A DNA stretch of 64,000 nucleotides from Nocardioides szechwanensis (GCF_900103935.1 NZ_FNIC01000002.1:124001-188000), one strand, 5' to 3'. Positions 9,005 to 18,507 are shown, counted from the first letter of the stretch. Notes: generated by a model not told the origin, from the letters alone. A program made the numbers and translations.

Positions 9005-9832
9005 ATGGCGAACATGAAGGCTGTCTACGAGAAGCCGTTGGGGTCGCTCAACGACCTCGGCGGTCAGCTCGCCTTCTACATCGGCGTGCTGCGTGCGGTG
9101 CCGCGCTCGATCAAGCGCTACCCCAAGGAGATCATGCGGATCCTCGCCGAGGTCACCCTCGGCTCGGGGTCGCTGGCGATCATCGGCGGCACGGTCGGCG
9201 TCATCGCAGGCATGACGTTCTTCACTGGCGCCCAGGTGGGGCTGTCGGGCTACGCCGCCCTCAACCAGCTCGGCACCGCGGCCTTCTCCGGCTTCGTCTC
9301 CGCCTACTTCAACACCCGTGAGATCGCGCCGCTGGTGGCCGGCATCGCGCTGGCCGCCACCGTGGGTTGCGGCTTCACGGCGCAGCTCGGCGCCATGCGG
9401 ATCTCCGAGGAGGTCGACGCCCTCGAGGTGATGGCCATCCCCTCGATGCCGTTCCTGGTGGCGACCCGCGTCGTCGGCGGGCTGATCGCGATCGTGCCGC
9501 TCTACGTCGTCGGCCTGCTCTCGTCGTACTTCGCGAGCAGGCTGATCGTCACCCAGTTCTACGGCCAGAGCAGCGGCACCTACGACCACTACTTCAACCA
9601 GTTCCTGCCACCCGGTGACGTCTTGTGGTCCTTCGGGAAGGTCCTGGTCTTCGCTGTCGTCGTCATCCTGATCCACTGCTACCACGGCTACAACGCCTCC
9701 GGCGGTCCGGCCGGCGTCGGCGTGGCCGTGGGCCGCGCGGTCCGCACCAGCATCGTGGCCATCAACGTGATCGACCTTTTCCTGTCGATGGCCATCTGGG
9801 GCACGACCACTACCGTGAGATTGGCGGGGTGA
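9005..9832 (+). CDS. yrbEB: YrbE/MlaE-family permease, second subunit
   Basis: Second permease subunit of 275 residues, four bases after the first. It shares the MlaE pattern: GYAALNQLGTAAFSGFVSAYF, GAMRISEEVDALEVMAIPSM and a C-terminal hydrophobic helix (VAINVIDLFLSMAIW). In the family, YrbEA and YrbEB form the heterodimeric membrane core bound by MceG. Start ATG 9005 is immediately after the previous stop. MceA follows after four bases. Confidence 0.94.
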   Translation: MANMKAVYEKPLGSLNDLGGQLAFYIGVLRAVPRSIKRYPKEIMRILAEVTLGSGSLAIIGGTVGVIAGMTFFTGAQVGLSGYAALNQLGTAAFSGFVSAYFNTREIAPLVAGIALAATVGCGFTAQLGAMRISEEVDALEVMAIPSMPFLVATRVVGGLIAIVPLYVVGLLSSYFASRLIVTQFYGQSSGTYDHYFNQFLPPGDVLWSFGKVLVFAVVVILIHCYHGYNASGGPAGVGVAVGRAVRTSIVAINVIDLFLSMAIWGTTTTVRLAG

Positions 9833-9836
9833 GCTC

Positions 9837-11120
9837 ATGAAGATCCTCAGCAACCACAAGGTCCTCGGCGTCGCCTTCCTGGTACTGCTGGTGGCTGGCG
9901 TCTACGCCACCTACAGCATCTTCACCAAGAAGTACGTCGACTACGACCGCGTCACGCTGCAGACCTCGTCGATCGGTCTCCAGCTGCCCGCGCGCGCCGA
10001 CGTGAAGATCCGCGGGGTCATCGTGGGTGAGGTCCTGGAGTTCGACACGGCAGCCGACGGCGCGCAGCTGACGCTCGGGCTGTTCCCCGAGGAGGTCGAC
10101 ACCATCCCGGCCAACGTCACCGGGTCGATCGTGCCGAAGACGCTGTTCGGCGAGAAGTACGTCTCGCTCGTCGTTCCCGAGCAGCCCGCGGCCGACCACA
10201 TCCAGACCGGTGACACCATCGAGCGCACCGAGGTCAGCATCGAGGTCGAGAAGGTCCTCGCCGACCTCTACCCCCTCCTGCGGGCGGTCCAGCCGGCCGA
10301 GATCAACCTGACCCTCAACGCCCTGGCCACCGCCCTCGAGGGACGCGGCGAGCAGATCGGCGAGAACCTCGAGACCGTTGACGGCTACCTCAAGCAGCTC
10401 AACCCGCAGATTCCCGGCCTCGTCGAGGACCTGCGCCTGACCGCCGAGGTCTCCGACATCTACAGCGACGTACTACCCGAGGTGGCGCAGATCCTGCAGG
10501 ACTCGATCACCACCACCGGCACGCTGGAGGACCGCTCGGTGAAGCTCAATGCCCTGTTCAAGGACATCGCAGCCTTCTCCGAGACGGCCCGCACCTTCCT
10601 CGCCGACAACGGCGACAACATCACCCGCCTCGGCGAGGTGAGCGCAGCGCAGCTCGAGGTGCTCGCCAAGTACGCCCCGGGCTTCCCCTGCCTCACCGAG
10701 GGGATCGTCAACGCCGGCAAGCTCCAGGCCGAGGCGTTCCGCGGCTTCACCCTGCACATCGTGCTCGAGACGCTGCCCCGCCAGCCTCGCGGCTACAACC
10801 CGCAGGACAAGCCGCGCACCGACACCGACCGCGGGCCGACCTGCCTCCACCTGCCCAACCCGCCGTGGAGCCAGTCCAACCCCGTGCGCCACCAGCCCGA
10901 CTTCAACGACGGCGTCGACGAGCCCACCGGCAAGGGCACGTCGAGGGTCTCGCCCTTCTACGACTTTGACGGGGCAGGCGAGCCCGGAAGCGCTGAGGAG
11001 TCCGCCTTGCTCAAGGAGCTGATGAGCCGGGGTTTCGGCGTCTCCGCCAGCGAAGTCTCCGACCTGAGCGTCCTGCTCGTGGCGCCCATGGCGCGTGGAG
11101 CTGAGGTGAGCCTCCGCTGA
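9837..11120 (+). CDS. mceA: MCE family protein, MceA position
   Basis: First of six Mce proteins that form the periplasmic lipid conduit. An N-terminal membrane anchor (VLGVAFLVLLVAGVYATYSIF) is followed by the MCE domain (about residues 40-120: VTLQTSSIGLQLPARADVKI, RGVIVGEV, FGEKYVSLV), a long helical region (LYPLLRAVQPAEINLTLNAL) and a Pro-rich tail. 427 residues. The stop codon overlaps the next start as TGATG at 11118-11122. Shared features with the next five genes: anchor, MCE domain, coiled helical needle. Confidence 0.94.
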   Translation: MKILSNHKVLGVAFLVLLVAGVYATYSIFTKKYVDYDRVTLQTSSIGLQLPARADVKIRGVIVGEVLEFDTAADGAQLTLGLFPEEVDTIPANVTGSIVPKTLFGEKYVSLVVPEQPAADHIQTGDTIERTEVSIEVEKVLADLYPLLRAVQPAEINLTLNALATALEGRGEQIGENLETVDGYLKQLNPQIPGLVEDLRLTAEVSDIYSDVLPEVAQILQDSITTTGTLEDRSVKLNALFKDIAAFSETARTFLADNGDNITRLGEVSAAQLEVLAKYAPGFPCLTEGIVNAGKLQAEAFRGFTLHIVLETLPRQPRGYNPQDKPRTDTDRGPTCLHLPNPPWSQSNPVRHQPDFNDGVDEPTGKGTSRVSPFYDFDGAGEPGSAEESALLKELMSRGFGVSASEVSDLSVLLVAPMARGAEVSLR

Positions 11121-12154
11121 TGGCTATCTTGGACAAGCGCACCGCCAGCGACATGGTGAAGCTGATCATCTTCATCGTGATCACGACGCTGCTCACCGGC
11201 GTGCTCATCGTGACGATCGGCAACCTCTCGTTCGGCGCGACCCGCGTCTACAAGGCGGAGTTCGTCGACGCCACTGGAGTGGTTCAGGGCGACGACGTCC
11301 GCATCGCCGGGGTGAAGGTCGGCTCCGTCAAGGACATCGAGATCATCGACCGCAACCGCGCGCTGATCAGCTTCGACGTGGTGGAGAGCACGCTGCTCAA
11401 CGAGTCGACCCACGCCTCGATCCGCTACCGCAACCTCGTGGGCCAGCGTTACATCTCGCTCACCCAGGAGATCGGCGAGTCCGAGGAGCTGGAGGAGGGT
11501 GACACCATCCCGGCGTCGCAGACCTCCCCGGCGCTCGACCTGACGGTGCTCTTCAATGGGTTCAAGCCACTCTTCCAAGCACTCTCGCCCGACGACATCA
11601 ACAAGCTGTCCTACGAGATCGTCCAGGTGTTCCAGGGCGAGGGTGGCACCCTCGAGAGCCTCCTGGGGCACACCGCCTCGATCACAACCACCCTCGCGCA
11701 GCGAGACGAGGTCATCGGCGACCTGATCGTCAACCTCAACCAGGTGCTCGACCACCTGGCCGACCGCGACGACCAGCTCAGTGACCTGATCACGAGCTTC
11801 CGGACATTCGTGTCCGGTCTCAACGACGACCGCGAGGCGATCCTGTCCTCGCTCGACCAGATCTCCGCCTTGTCGGTGCAGACCGCCGGACTGGTCAAGG
11901 GCATCCGCCCGCCGTTCGTCGAGGACATCAAGCAGCTGCGCCGGTTCGCGACCAACGTGGCGAGGAACAAGGGCGAGCTCGACCGGGCGCTCCAGGTGCT
12001 GCCGATCAAGCTCAACAAGGTCGGGCGCACCGCCATCTACGGCTCCTGGTTCAACTTCTACCTGTGCAACTTCCAAGGCAAGGTCAAGCTGCCCGGCAAC
12101 ATCACCGTGCCGGTCAACTACAACACTGCCGCCGCAAGGTGTGATCTGGGGTGA
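11120..12154 (+). CDS. mceB: MCE family protein, MceB position
   Basis: Second Mce subunit, 344 residues. Anchor MVKLIIFIVITTLLTGVLIV, MCE domain with VQGDDVRIAGVKVGSVKDIE and RNLVGQRYISLTQ, then a predicted helical stretch with heptad character (LLGHTASITTTLAQRDEVI, LNQVLDHLADRDDQLSDL). The start ATG overlaps the stop of mceA by one base. The next gene starts seven bases after the stop, after GGGGTGAACC, a usable ribosome-binding site. Confidence 0.94.
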   Translation: MAILDKRTASDMVKLIIFIVITTLLTGVLIVTIGNLSFGATRVYKAEFVDATGVVQGDDVRIAGVKVGSVKDIEIIDRNRALISFDVVESTLLNESTHASIRYRNLVGQRYISLTQEIGESEELEEGDTIPASQTSPALDLTVLFNGFKPLFQALSPDDINKLSYEIVQVFQGEGGTLESLLGHTASITTTLAQRDEVIGDLIVNLNQVLDHLADRDDQLSDLITSFRTFVSGLNDDREAILSSLDQISALSVQTAGLVKGIRPPFVEDIKQLRRFATNVARNKGELDRALQVLPIKLNKVGRTAIYGSWFNFYLCNFQGKVKLPGNITVPVNYNTAAARCDLG

Positions 12155-12161
12155 ACCACCG

Positions 12162-13130
12162 ATGAGCAAGCCCTTCCGTGAGCGCAACCCCGTGGTCATC
12201 GGGGTGGCCAGCCTGACTGTCCTCGTCCTGATGCTCCTGGCCGCGTTCAAGGCCCAGGACCTCCCGCTGATCGGCGGGGGCGACACCTACTACGCGTCGT
12301 TCACCGAGGCCGGTGGCATGAAGGCCAACGACGAGGTCCGCATCGCCGGCGTCCGCGTCGGCAAGGTCGAGAAGGTCGAGCTCGAAGGCGACCACGTGCG
12401 GGTGACCTTCCGGGTCAAGACCGACTCCCCGTTCGGTGACGAGACGCATGCCGCGATCAAGGTCAAGACGCTGCTCGGTGCGATGTACCTCGCCTTGGAG
12501 CCGGCCGGTGACGGTCAGCTCGACGAGGGCAGCGAGATCCCGATCGAGCGCACCTCCTCGCCGTTCGACGCCGTCGACGCGTTCTCCGGCCTGGCGGAGA
12601 CATCCTCCGAGATCGATACCGACCAGCTGGCCAAGTCGATGACGACGCTCGCCGACCTGTCGCGCAACACGCCCGAGGAGTTCCGCTCCGCGCTCAGCGG
12701 CGTCTCCGCCCTCTCGCGCAACATCGCGGCTCGCGACGAGCAGATCAACTCCCTGTTGGGCAACCTCGACCGCGTCTCCAAGGTTCTCGACGAGCGCGAC
12801 CAGGACATCATCGGGCTCATGAAGGACTCCGACGTCCTTTTCCGCGCGCTGGTTGCCCGACGCCAGGCCGTCCACAACCTGCTGGTCTCGACCACGACGC
12901 TGTCCACCGAGCTCACCGCGCTGGTGCGCCAGTCCCGGGCCGATCTGAAGCCGGCGCTGCTCAAGCTGGAAGAGGTCCTGGACGTCCTGAACAAGAACGA
13001 GGACAACATCGACAACAGCCTCCGGCTGATGGCGCCGTTCTACCGCGTGTTCGCCAACACGCTCGGCAACGGGCCCTGGTTCGACACCTACATCCAGAAC
13101 ATGCCTCCTGCTGGGAGCCCCGAGCTGTGA
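12162..13130 (+). CDS. mceC: MCE family protein, MceC position
   Basis: Third Mce subunit, 322 residues. After a basic N terminus (MSKPFRERNP) and the anchor VVIGVASLTVLVLMLLAAFK comes the MCE domain (GGMKANDEVRIAGVRVGKVE, LLGAMYLALEP) and a helical region with LDRVSKVLDERDQDIIGLM. ATG 12162 is used rather than the in-frame ATG 12141, which overlaps mceB and would add residues before the anchor. Its stop overlaps the GTG of mceD by four bases. Confidence 0.94.
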   Translation: MSKPFRERNPVVIGVASLTVLVLMLLAAFKAQDLPLIGGGDTYYASFTEAGGMKANDEVRIAGVRVGKVEKVELEGDHVRVTFRVKTDSPFGDETHAAIKVKTLLGAMYLALEPAGDGQLDEGSEIPIERTSSPFDAVDAFSGLAETSSEIDTDQLAKSMTTLADLSRNTPEEFRSALSGVSALSRNIAARDEQINSLLGNLDRVSKVLDERDQDIIGLMKDSDVLFRALVARRQAVHNLLVSTTTLSTELTALVRQSRADLKPALLKLEEVLDVLNKNEDNIDNSLRLMAPFYRVFANTLGNGPWFDTYIQNMPPAGSPEL

Positions 13131-14266
13131 ACGCCGTGAAGAGGTTCGCCGTCCCACTGGTGATCGTGGCGCTGGTCGTAGCGGCCGCGCTCACGATGTT
13201 CGGTGGTGAGGAGAAGAAGACGCTCACCGCCCACTTCCCCCGCACCATCTCGATCTACGAGGGCAGCGACGTGCGAGTGCTGGGTGTGCCGATCGGCACG
13301 GTCGACACGGTGACCCCGTCGGGCACCGACGTCGTGGTGACCATGTCCTACGACCCCGAGATCAAGATCCCGGCCGACGCCGAGGCGCTGATCATCGCGC
13401 CCTCCATCGTGGGTGATCGCTACATCCAGCTGACCCCGGCCTACACCGAGGGCGAGACCCTTGCCAGCGGCACCGTGCTCGACGTGAGCCGCACCGCCGT
13501 CCCGCTCGAGCTCGACCAGATCTACTCCAGCCTCGACGAGCTCAACGTGGCCCTCGGGCCCAACGGCGCCAACGCGGAGGGTGCGCTGACCGACCTGCTC
13601 GAGGTGACCGCCGAGAACTTCGCCGGCCAGGGCGAGCAGTTCCACCAGACGATCGAGGACTTCAGCACCTTCACCGAGACCTTTGACAACAACAAGGAAG
13701 AGCTCTTCGGCTCCCTGGCCCAGCTGGAGCAGTTCATCTTCACCCTGGCCGAGAACGACGCGACCGTCCGCGACTTCAACAGCTCACTCAGCTCGGTCTC
13801 GACGATGCTGTCGGGGGAGCGTCAGGAGCTCGCCGCCGCGCTGAAGAACCTGTCGGTGGCGCTCGGCGAGGTGGGGTCGTTCGTCAAGGAGAACCGCACC
13901 GTGCTCGGACGCAACATCAAGGGCCTCAACCGCGTTGCCAAGGTCCTCGTCAAGCAGCGCGCCGCCCTCGACGAGACGCTGCGGGCGGCCCCGTTGGCCT
14001 TGGCCAACCTGTCGCTGACCTACAACCCCGACGCCGGCACGCTCGACACCAACGCCAACATCGGCGAGCTCATCAACCAGATCGAGTCCGACCCCAAGAC
14101 GCTCCTGTGCGGCTTCGTGGCCGAGCAGGACCGCACCGGTGCCTTGTGTGACCTGATCGAGACCCTGCCGCTGCCCCGCACGGGCCCGTTCGGTGCCGGC
14201 AGCGGGTCCTCGTCCGGCGATCAGTTCGACCTCACGCTCGGTGGACTCGTGGAGGTGGCTCGATGA
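13127..14266 (+). CDS. mceD: MCE family protein, MceD position
   Basis: Fourth Mce subunit, 379 residues, starting with GTG inside a GTGA overlap with mceC. Anchor FAVPLVIVALVVAAALTMFG, MCE domain (IYEGSDVRVLGVPIGTVDTV, IVGDRYIQLTP), then extended helices (EFHQTIEDFSTF-like and LAQLEQFIFTLAENDATV). The C-terminal Gly/Ser segment GAGSGSSSGDQ is short. Ends in an ATGA overlap with mceE. Confidence 0.94.
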   Translation: MNAVKRFAVPLVIVALVVAAALTMFGGEEKKTLTAHFPRTISIYEGSDVRVLGVPIGTVDTVTPSGTDVVVTMSYDPEIKIPADAEALIIAPSIVGDRYIQLTPAYTEGETLASGTVLDVSRTAVPLELDQIYSSLDELNVALGPNGANAEGALTDLLEVTAENFAGQGEQFHQTIEDFSTFTETFDNNKEELFGSLAQLEQFIFTLAENDATVRDFNSSLSSVSTMLSGERQELAAALKNLSVALGEVGSFVKENRTVLGRNIKGLNRVAKVLVKQRAALDETLRAAPLALANLSLTYNPDAGTLDTNANIGELINQIESDPKTLLCGFVAEQDRTGALCDLIETLPLPRTGPFGAGSGSSSGDQFDLTLGGLVEVAR

Positions 14267-15711
14267 ACGCCCGCGTGCGCGGCATCGTCGCGCTCCTGTT
14301 CGGCACGGTCCTGCTCAGCGGCTGTGACTTCGATGTCTACAGCATCCCGCTGCCGGGCGGCACCGACACCGGCGACAACGCGATCACCGTGGAGGCCGTC
14401 TTCGTCGACGTACTCGACCTCGTGCCGCAGTCGACGGTCAAGGTCAACGACGTGAGCGTCGGCATGGTCCGCGAGATCGAGCTCGAGGGCCAGGTCGCCC
14501 GGGTGACCATGGAGATCCGTGGCGGCACCGAGCTCCCCGACAACGCGATCGCGGAGATCCGGCAGACCAGTCTGCTCGGCGAGAAATTCATCCAGCTCGC
14601 GGCACCCGAAGGCGGCGGCGACGGAGAGCTGGCCGACGGAGACGAGATCCCGCTGGAGCGGACCGGACGCAACCCCGAGGTCGAAGAGGTCCTCGGGGCG
14701 CTCAGCCTGCTGCTCAACGGCGGCGGCGTGGCGCAGCTGAAGACGATCGCCGCCGAGCTCAACCTCGCCCTCGAAGGCCGCGAGGACAACGTCAAGTCGG
14801 TGCTCACCCAGGTCGACACCTTGATGGGCCAGCTCGACGCCAACAAGGCCAACATCGTCAACGCGATCGAGTCCCTCAACCGGCTGGCGCTCTCGGTGCG
14901 CGAGCAGCAGGGGACCATCGACGCCGCACTCGAGGAGCTGCCCAGCGCGCTCATCTCACTGGACGCGCAGCGAGGTGACCTGGTCAAGATGCTCCAGGCG
15001 CTCAACCGCCTCGGTGACGTCGGCGTCAGCGTGATCAAGGACTCGAAGGCGTCCACGATCAAGTCGTTCCGCCTGCTGCAGCCGGTGCTCACCGAGCTGG
15101 CCAACTCGGGCGACAGCTTCGTCAAGGCGTTCCACGTGTTCCTGACCTACCCGTTCGTCGACGAGGTCGTGGGCCGCGACCCGCAGGTCGCGCGCAACCT
15201 CCACATGGGCGACTACACCAACTTGTCGGTCACTCTCGACATCGACCTGAGAGGGGAGCAGCCGACCGTCCCCGGGATCCCGTGCACGCCGCTCAACGAG
15301 ATCCCCGACGACCTGCCCATCGACGAGATCGTCGACCTGCCCAACCTGTGCATGGGCGCCGCCCAGGCCTTGGCCGAGTGCCTGAACGCTCCCTCGCTCG
15401 AGAACTGCCAGGACCTCCCGGGCAACATCGTCGGCGCGATCTGCGACGCGGCCACCGGACCTCTGGGCGGCCTGTGCCCCGGCGGCGGTGGGGGCACTCC
15501 CGGTGGTCCCGGGCTGCCTGATCCCCCCGACATCCCCGGGGTGCCCGGTCTTCCCCTCCCCCTCGACCCGGGCAGCGGGCTCAACCGCCCCGCCTACGGG
15601 GCGGGCCAAGCTGATCCGGACTCCGCCGGCGGCGCGACGATGGGACAGCTGATGGCGGCTTACGACCCGGCACTCGTCACCCTGCTCGTCCCCGGGCTGG
15701 TGATCCGATGA
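14263..15711 (+). CDS. mceE: MCE family lipoprotein, MceE position
   Basis: Fifth Mce subunit, 482 residues, and the only one with a lipoprotein signal: the lipobox LLSGC near residue 20 replaces the membrane anchor, as in mycobacterial MceE (Lpr) proteins. The MCE domain includes VNDVSVGMVREIELEGQVAR and LLGEKFIQLAAP. A helical region and a Cys-containing C-terminal part (CTPLNEIPDDLP, LPNLCMGAAQALAECLN) follow, then a Gly/Pro-rich segment (GGGGGTPGGPGLPDPPD) near residues 405-440. Overlaps both neighbours by four bases. Confidence 0.94.
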   Translation: MNARVRGIVALLFGTVLLSGCDFDVYSIPLPGGTDTGDNAITVEAVFVDVLDLVPQSTVKVNDVSVGMVREIELEGQVARVTMEIRGGTELPDNAIAEIRQTSLLGEKFIQLAAPEGGGDGELADGDEIPLERTGRNPEVEEVLGALSLLLNGGGVAQLKTIAAELNLALEGREDNVKSVLTQVDTLMGQLDANKANIVNAIESLNRLALSVREQQGTIDAALEELPSALISLDAQRGDLVKMLQALNRLGDVGVSVIKDSKASTIKSFRLLQPVLTELANSGDSFVKAFHVFLTYPFVDEVVGRDPQVARNLHMGDYTNLSVTLDIDLRGEQPTVPGIPCTPLNEIPDDLPIDEIVDLPNLCMGAAQALAECLNAPSLENCQDLPGNIVGAICDAATGPLGGLCPGGGGGTPGGPGLPDPPDIPGVPGLPLPLDPGSGLNRPAYGAGQADPDSAGGATMGQLMAAYDPALVTLLVPGLVIR

Positions 15712-16970
15712 TCACCCGCCGCACCAAGTTCCAGCTGCTGATCTTCGTGCTCATCACGCTGATCGGGGTGTCCTACGTGGGCGCGCGCTATGCCAAGCTC
15801 GACCGGCTCTTCTATGACGACACCTACACCGTCGTCGCGCACTTCCCCGAGTCCGGCGGCATCTTCGCCGGCGGCGAGGTCTCCTACCGCGGCGTCCAGG
15901 TGGGACGCGTGGACAAGCTGGTCCTGACCGACTCCGGCGTCGACGTTCACCTCGACATCGACAACGGCTACGACGAGATCCCCTCCGACACCCTGGCCGT
16001 GGTCGGCAACCGCTCCGCGGTCGGCGAGCAGTACGTCGAGCTGCAACCGCAGGTCGACGACGGGCCCTACCTGAGCAACGACTCCGAGATCGACGAGGAG
16101 TTCACCCGCACGCCGATCGCCACCGAGACGCTGCTGACCAACCTGTCCAACACGGTGACCTCGGTCGACCAGGACGCCCTGCGTACGACGGTCACCGAGT
16201 TCGGGGCAGCGTTCGGAGGTACCGGCCAGGACCTCCAGACGATCATCGACTCAGGTAACTCCTTCATCGAGGTCGCCAACGAGAACTTCGACGTGACCGC
16301 GGCCCTGATCCGCGACAGCAACACGGTGCTCAACGGTCAACTGGCCAGGGAGAGCGCCCTGCGCAACTTCGCGACGCAGCTCTCGCTCTTCTCCGGCACC
16401 CTCGCGGGCGCCGACGGCGACCTGCGGCGGCTCATCGACACCGGCTCGGCCACGGCGATCGAGCTGCGGACGTTCCTCGAGGACAACCGCATCGAGCTCG
16501 GTGACCTGATCAACAACCTCGTGACCACCGGCGAGATCATCACCAGGCACCTGGACGGCGTCGCCCAGGTGCTGAGCATCTACCCCTACGTGGTGGAGGG
16601 CGGCTTCACCGTCGTGTCCAAGTCGCCCGACACCGGACTCTACGACGCCCACTTCGGCATGATCATCACCGACCAGCCGGTCTGCCACCAGGGCTACGAG
16701 GGTACCGACACCCGCCCGCCGCAGGACGGCTCCAACCGCCCGATGAACGAGAACGCTCGTTGCACCGAGCCCGCCGCCATGAGCAACGCCCGCGGCACCC
16801 AGAACCTCAACCGCGTGGTCGCGTCGTACGACCAGGCGACCGGTGAGCTGACCTGGGGCTCCCGGGTGGCAGGCGGCGATACGTCGGTCGGTACCGTGGC
16901 ACCCATGACGCTAGGTGAGGAGTCGTGGAAGTGGCTGTATCTCCAGCCCCTGACGGCCACCCGAAGGTGA
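15708..16970 (+). CDS. mceF: MCE family protein, MceF position
   Basis: Sixth and last Mce subunit, 420 residues. Anchor FQLLIFVLITLIGVSYVGA, MCE domain (SGGIFAGGEVSYRGVQVGRV, RSAVGEQYVELQP), long helical region (FIEVANENFDVTAALIRDSN) and a polar C terminus. Six Mce proteins, two permeases and an ATPase complete a standard actinobacterial Mce importer for lipids or sterols. The stop overlaps the GTG of the next gene (GTGA, 16967-16970). Confidence 0.94.
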   Translation: MITRRTKFQLLIFVLITLIGVSYVGARYAKLDRLFYDDTYTVVAHFPESGGIFAGGEVSYRGVQVGRVDKLVLTDSGVDVHLDIDNGYDEIPSDTLAVVGNRSAVGEQYVELQPQVDDGPYLSNDSEIDEEFTRTPIATETLLTNLSNTVTSVDQDALRTTVTEFGAAFGGTGQDLQTIIDSGNSFIEVANENFDVTAALIRDSNTVLNGQLARESALRNFATQLSLFSGTLAGADGDLRRLIDTGSATAIELRTFLEDNRIELGDLINNLVTTGEIITRHLDGVAQVLSIYPYVVEGGFTVVSKSPDTGLYDAHFGMIITDQPVCHQGYEGTDTRPPQDGSNRPMNENARCTEPAAMSNARGTQNLNRVVASYDQATGELTWGSRVAGGDTSVGTVAPMTLGEESWKWLYLQPLTATRR

Positions 16971-17596
16971 CCGACAGCGCTTTCACGACCGACCCCGTCG
17001 CTCCTTCCGCGCGGTGGCGGCGCGTGCTCGTCCTGACGTGCGCAGTGGTCATGGTGGCCTGCGTCGTCGTGCTCACCTACCTGGTGGCCTCGACCCCCGC
17101 CCAGGACCGCGGCCTCGGTGCGCGGGTGACCTCGCTCTTCAGCGACGACGACCTCGTCGCCGAGGAGCGCGAGTCGACGATGGCGCAGTCGAGACAGTTC
17201 GTGCTCCGGCTGCACACCTACGGCCCCCAGTACCTCGACGCCGACAACACGATGCCGGAGTACCGCGAGCTCGTGAGCGAGCTGCTCACGCCCAAGTTCG
17301 CAGCCGACTTCGAGAAGAACGTAGAGCTGGCTGAGCAGGCTGTGTCCCAGGCCGGGGCAGGGCGCTCGGGTGAGGTCTTCTCCACGGGAGTCTCGAGCCT
17401 TGACGCCGACTCCGCCACGGTGTTGGTGGCCGGGTCGTTCACCAACTCCTACCCCAACCCCAACGACGCGGAGCAGCGCATCGACGCCGACTCGCTGCCG
17501 TTCCGTTACGAGGTCAAGCTCCTCAAGGTGGAGGGGGAGTGGCTCGTCGACGAGTTCACGCCCATCACCGGCGCGGACGAGGAGCCGCAGCCATGA
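16967..17596 (+). CDS. Mce-associated membrane protein
   Basis: About 209 residues: a short cytoplasmic N terminus, one transmembrane helix (VLVLTCAVVMVACVVVLTYLV) and an extracytoplasmic domain of the Mce-associated (Mas/VirB8-like) type ending in VKLLKVEGEWLVDEFTPI. In mycobacteria such proteins stabilise the Mce complex. GTG 16967 is chosen because it overlaps the mceF stop by four bases; an in-frame GTG at 16925 lies inside mceF. The next gene again overlaps by four bases. Confidence 0.88.
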   Translation: MTDSAFTTDPVAPSARWRRVLVLTCAVVMVACVVVLTYLVASTPAQDRGLGARVTSLFSDDDLVAEERESTMAQSRQFVLRLHTYGPQYLDADNTMPEYRELVSELLTPKFAADFEKNVELAEQAVSQAGAGRSGEVFSTGVSSLDADSATVLVAGSFTNSYPNPNDAEQRIDADSLPFRYEVKLLKVEGEWLVDEFTPITGADEEPQP

Positions 17597-18417
17597 CCCC
17601 GCACTGGTACGACCTCCTCGATGTCGACCAAGACGCCTCCGTCGACGAGATCCGGGCCGCCTGGAAGTCGGCGATCGCCGACCTCGACCCCGGTGACCGG
17701 CGCTTCCGCGCCTACAACGACGCGGCCGCGGTCCTGCTGGACCCCGTCCGCCGCGCGGAGTACGACGCAGCCATCGCGCAGGCGGCCGAGCCCGAGCCGT
17801 CCAAGGAGGATGCCGCGGATGACGCGGCCGCCGACGAGGCTGTCGTCAGCGAGCCGACCCCGCGAGCCGTGACTGATGAGGCGGCGCCGGTCGGCCGGCG
17901 TGCCCTCCCGCTGGCGGCCGTGATCGCGACCGCGGTGGTGACCCTGCTGCTCCTGACGGTGACCGTGGTGGCCTGGCTGGGGTCCGACGCGGCGCCCGAG
18001 AGCGTCAGCACCGGACCTTCGCGCGTCGACGAGAGCGAGGTCCGGACCGCCCAGGCTGCCGCCGAGACGGCCATCGTGCCGGTGCTGTCGTTCGACTACC
18101 GGACCCTGGAGGCCGACGCCGCCGCCGCGAGGTCCTACATGACCGACGACTACCGCGAGAAGTACGACCAGACCTTCGCGCTGGTGTCCGACAACGCGCC
18201 GGGCACGGAGACCGTGGTCTCGGCCGAGGTGGTGGCCTCGGGGATCGTGCGCACCGGCGACGACCGGGTCGACGTGCTGCTCTTCGTCAACCGGCCGACC
18301 ACCAACAAGCAGGCGAAGGAACCCGTCGTCTACCGCGACCAGGTGACCGCTCAGATGCTCCTGGTCGACGGCAAGTGGCTGGTCGACGACCTCATCACCA
18401 CCCCTGCCGCGCCGTAG
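17593..18417 (+). CDS. Mce-associated protein with N-terminal J-like domain
   Basis: About 274 residues. Residues 1-60 look like a DnaJ J-domain (WYDLLDVDQDASVDEIRAAW, then RFRAYNDAAAVLLDPVRRAE) but the catalytic HPD between helices II and III is replaced by DPGD, so it should not activate DnaK in the usual way. An acidic Ala-rich linker, one transmembrane helix (ALPLAAVIATAVVTLLLLTV) and a Mce-associated extracytoplasmic domain (YMTDDYREKYDQTFA, MLLVDGKWLVDDLIT) follow. ATG 17593 overlaps the previous stop. It closes the mce operon. The fold call for the J-like part is from sequence pattern only. Confidence 0.8.
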   Translation: MTPHWYDLLDVDQDASVDEIRAAWKSAIADLDPGDRRFRAYNDAAAVLLDPVRRAEYDAAIAQAAEPEPSKEDAADDAAADEAVVSEPTPRAVTDEAAPVGRRALPLAAVIATAVVTLLLLTVTVVAWLGSDAAPESVSTGPSRVDESEVRTAQAAAETAIVPVLSFDYRTLEADAAAARSYMTDDYREKYDQTFALVSDNAPGTETVVSAEVVASGIVRTGDDRVDVLLFVNRPTTNKQAKEPVVYRDQVTAQMLLVDGKWLVDDLITTPAAP

Positions 18418-18473
18418 GTCCTCCACAACCCACGGGGGCGGTGCTTGACCTGAGCGCCTCCGGGGCTCATGAT

Positions 18474-18507
18474 CTCTGCAACGCTCGTCGTTGCGGCGCA
18501 TGCAGAG
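18474..18507 (+). promoter_or_regulatory. Nested inverted repeats upstream of the rpoB promoter
   Basis: CTCTGCA (18474-18480) and TGCAGAG (18501-18507) are perfect inverted repeats; inside them GCAACG and CGTTGC (18478-18494) form a hairpin with a five-base loop. They lie directly against the -35 box of rpoB and could be the mce terminator or a regulator site. Confidence 0.4.

Noticed and set aside
17593..17800. Functional DnaJ-type co-chaperone
   Set aside because: The HPD tripeptide required to stimulate DnaK is absent.
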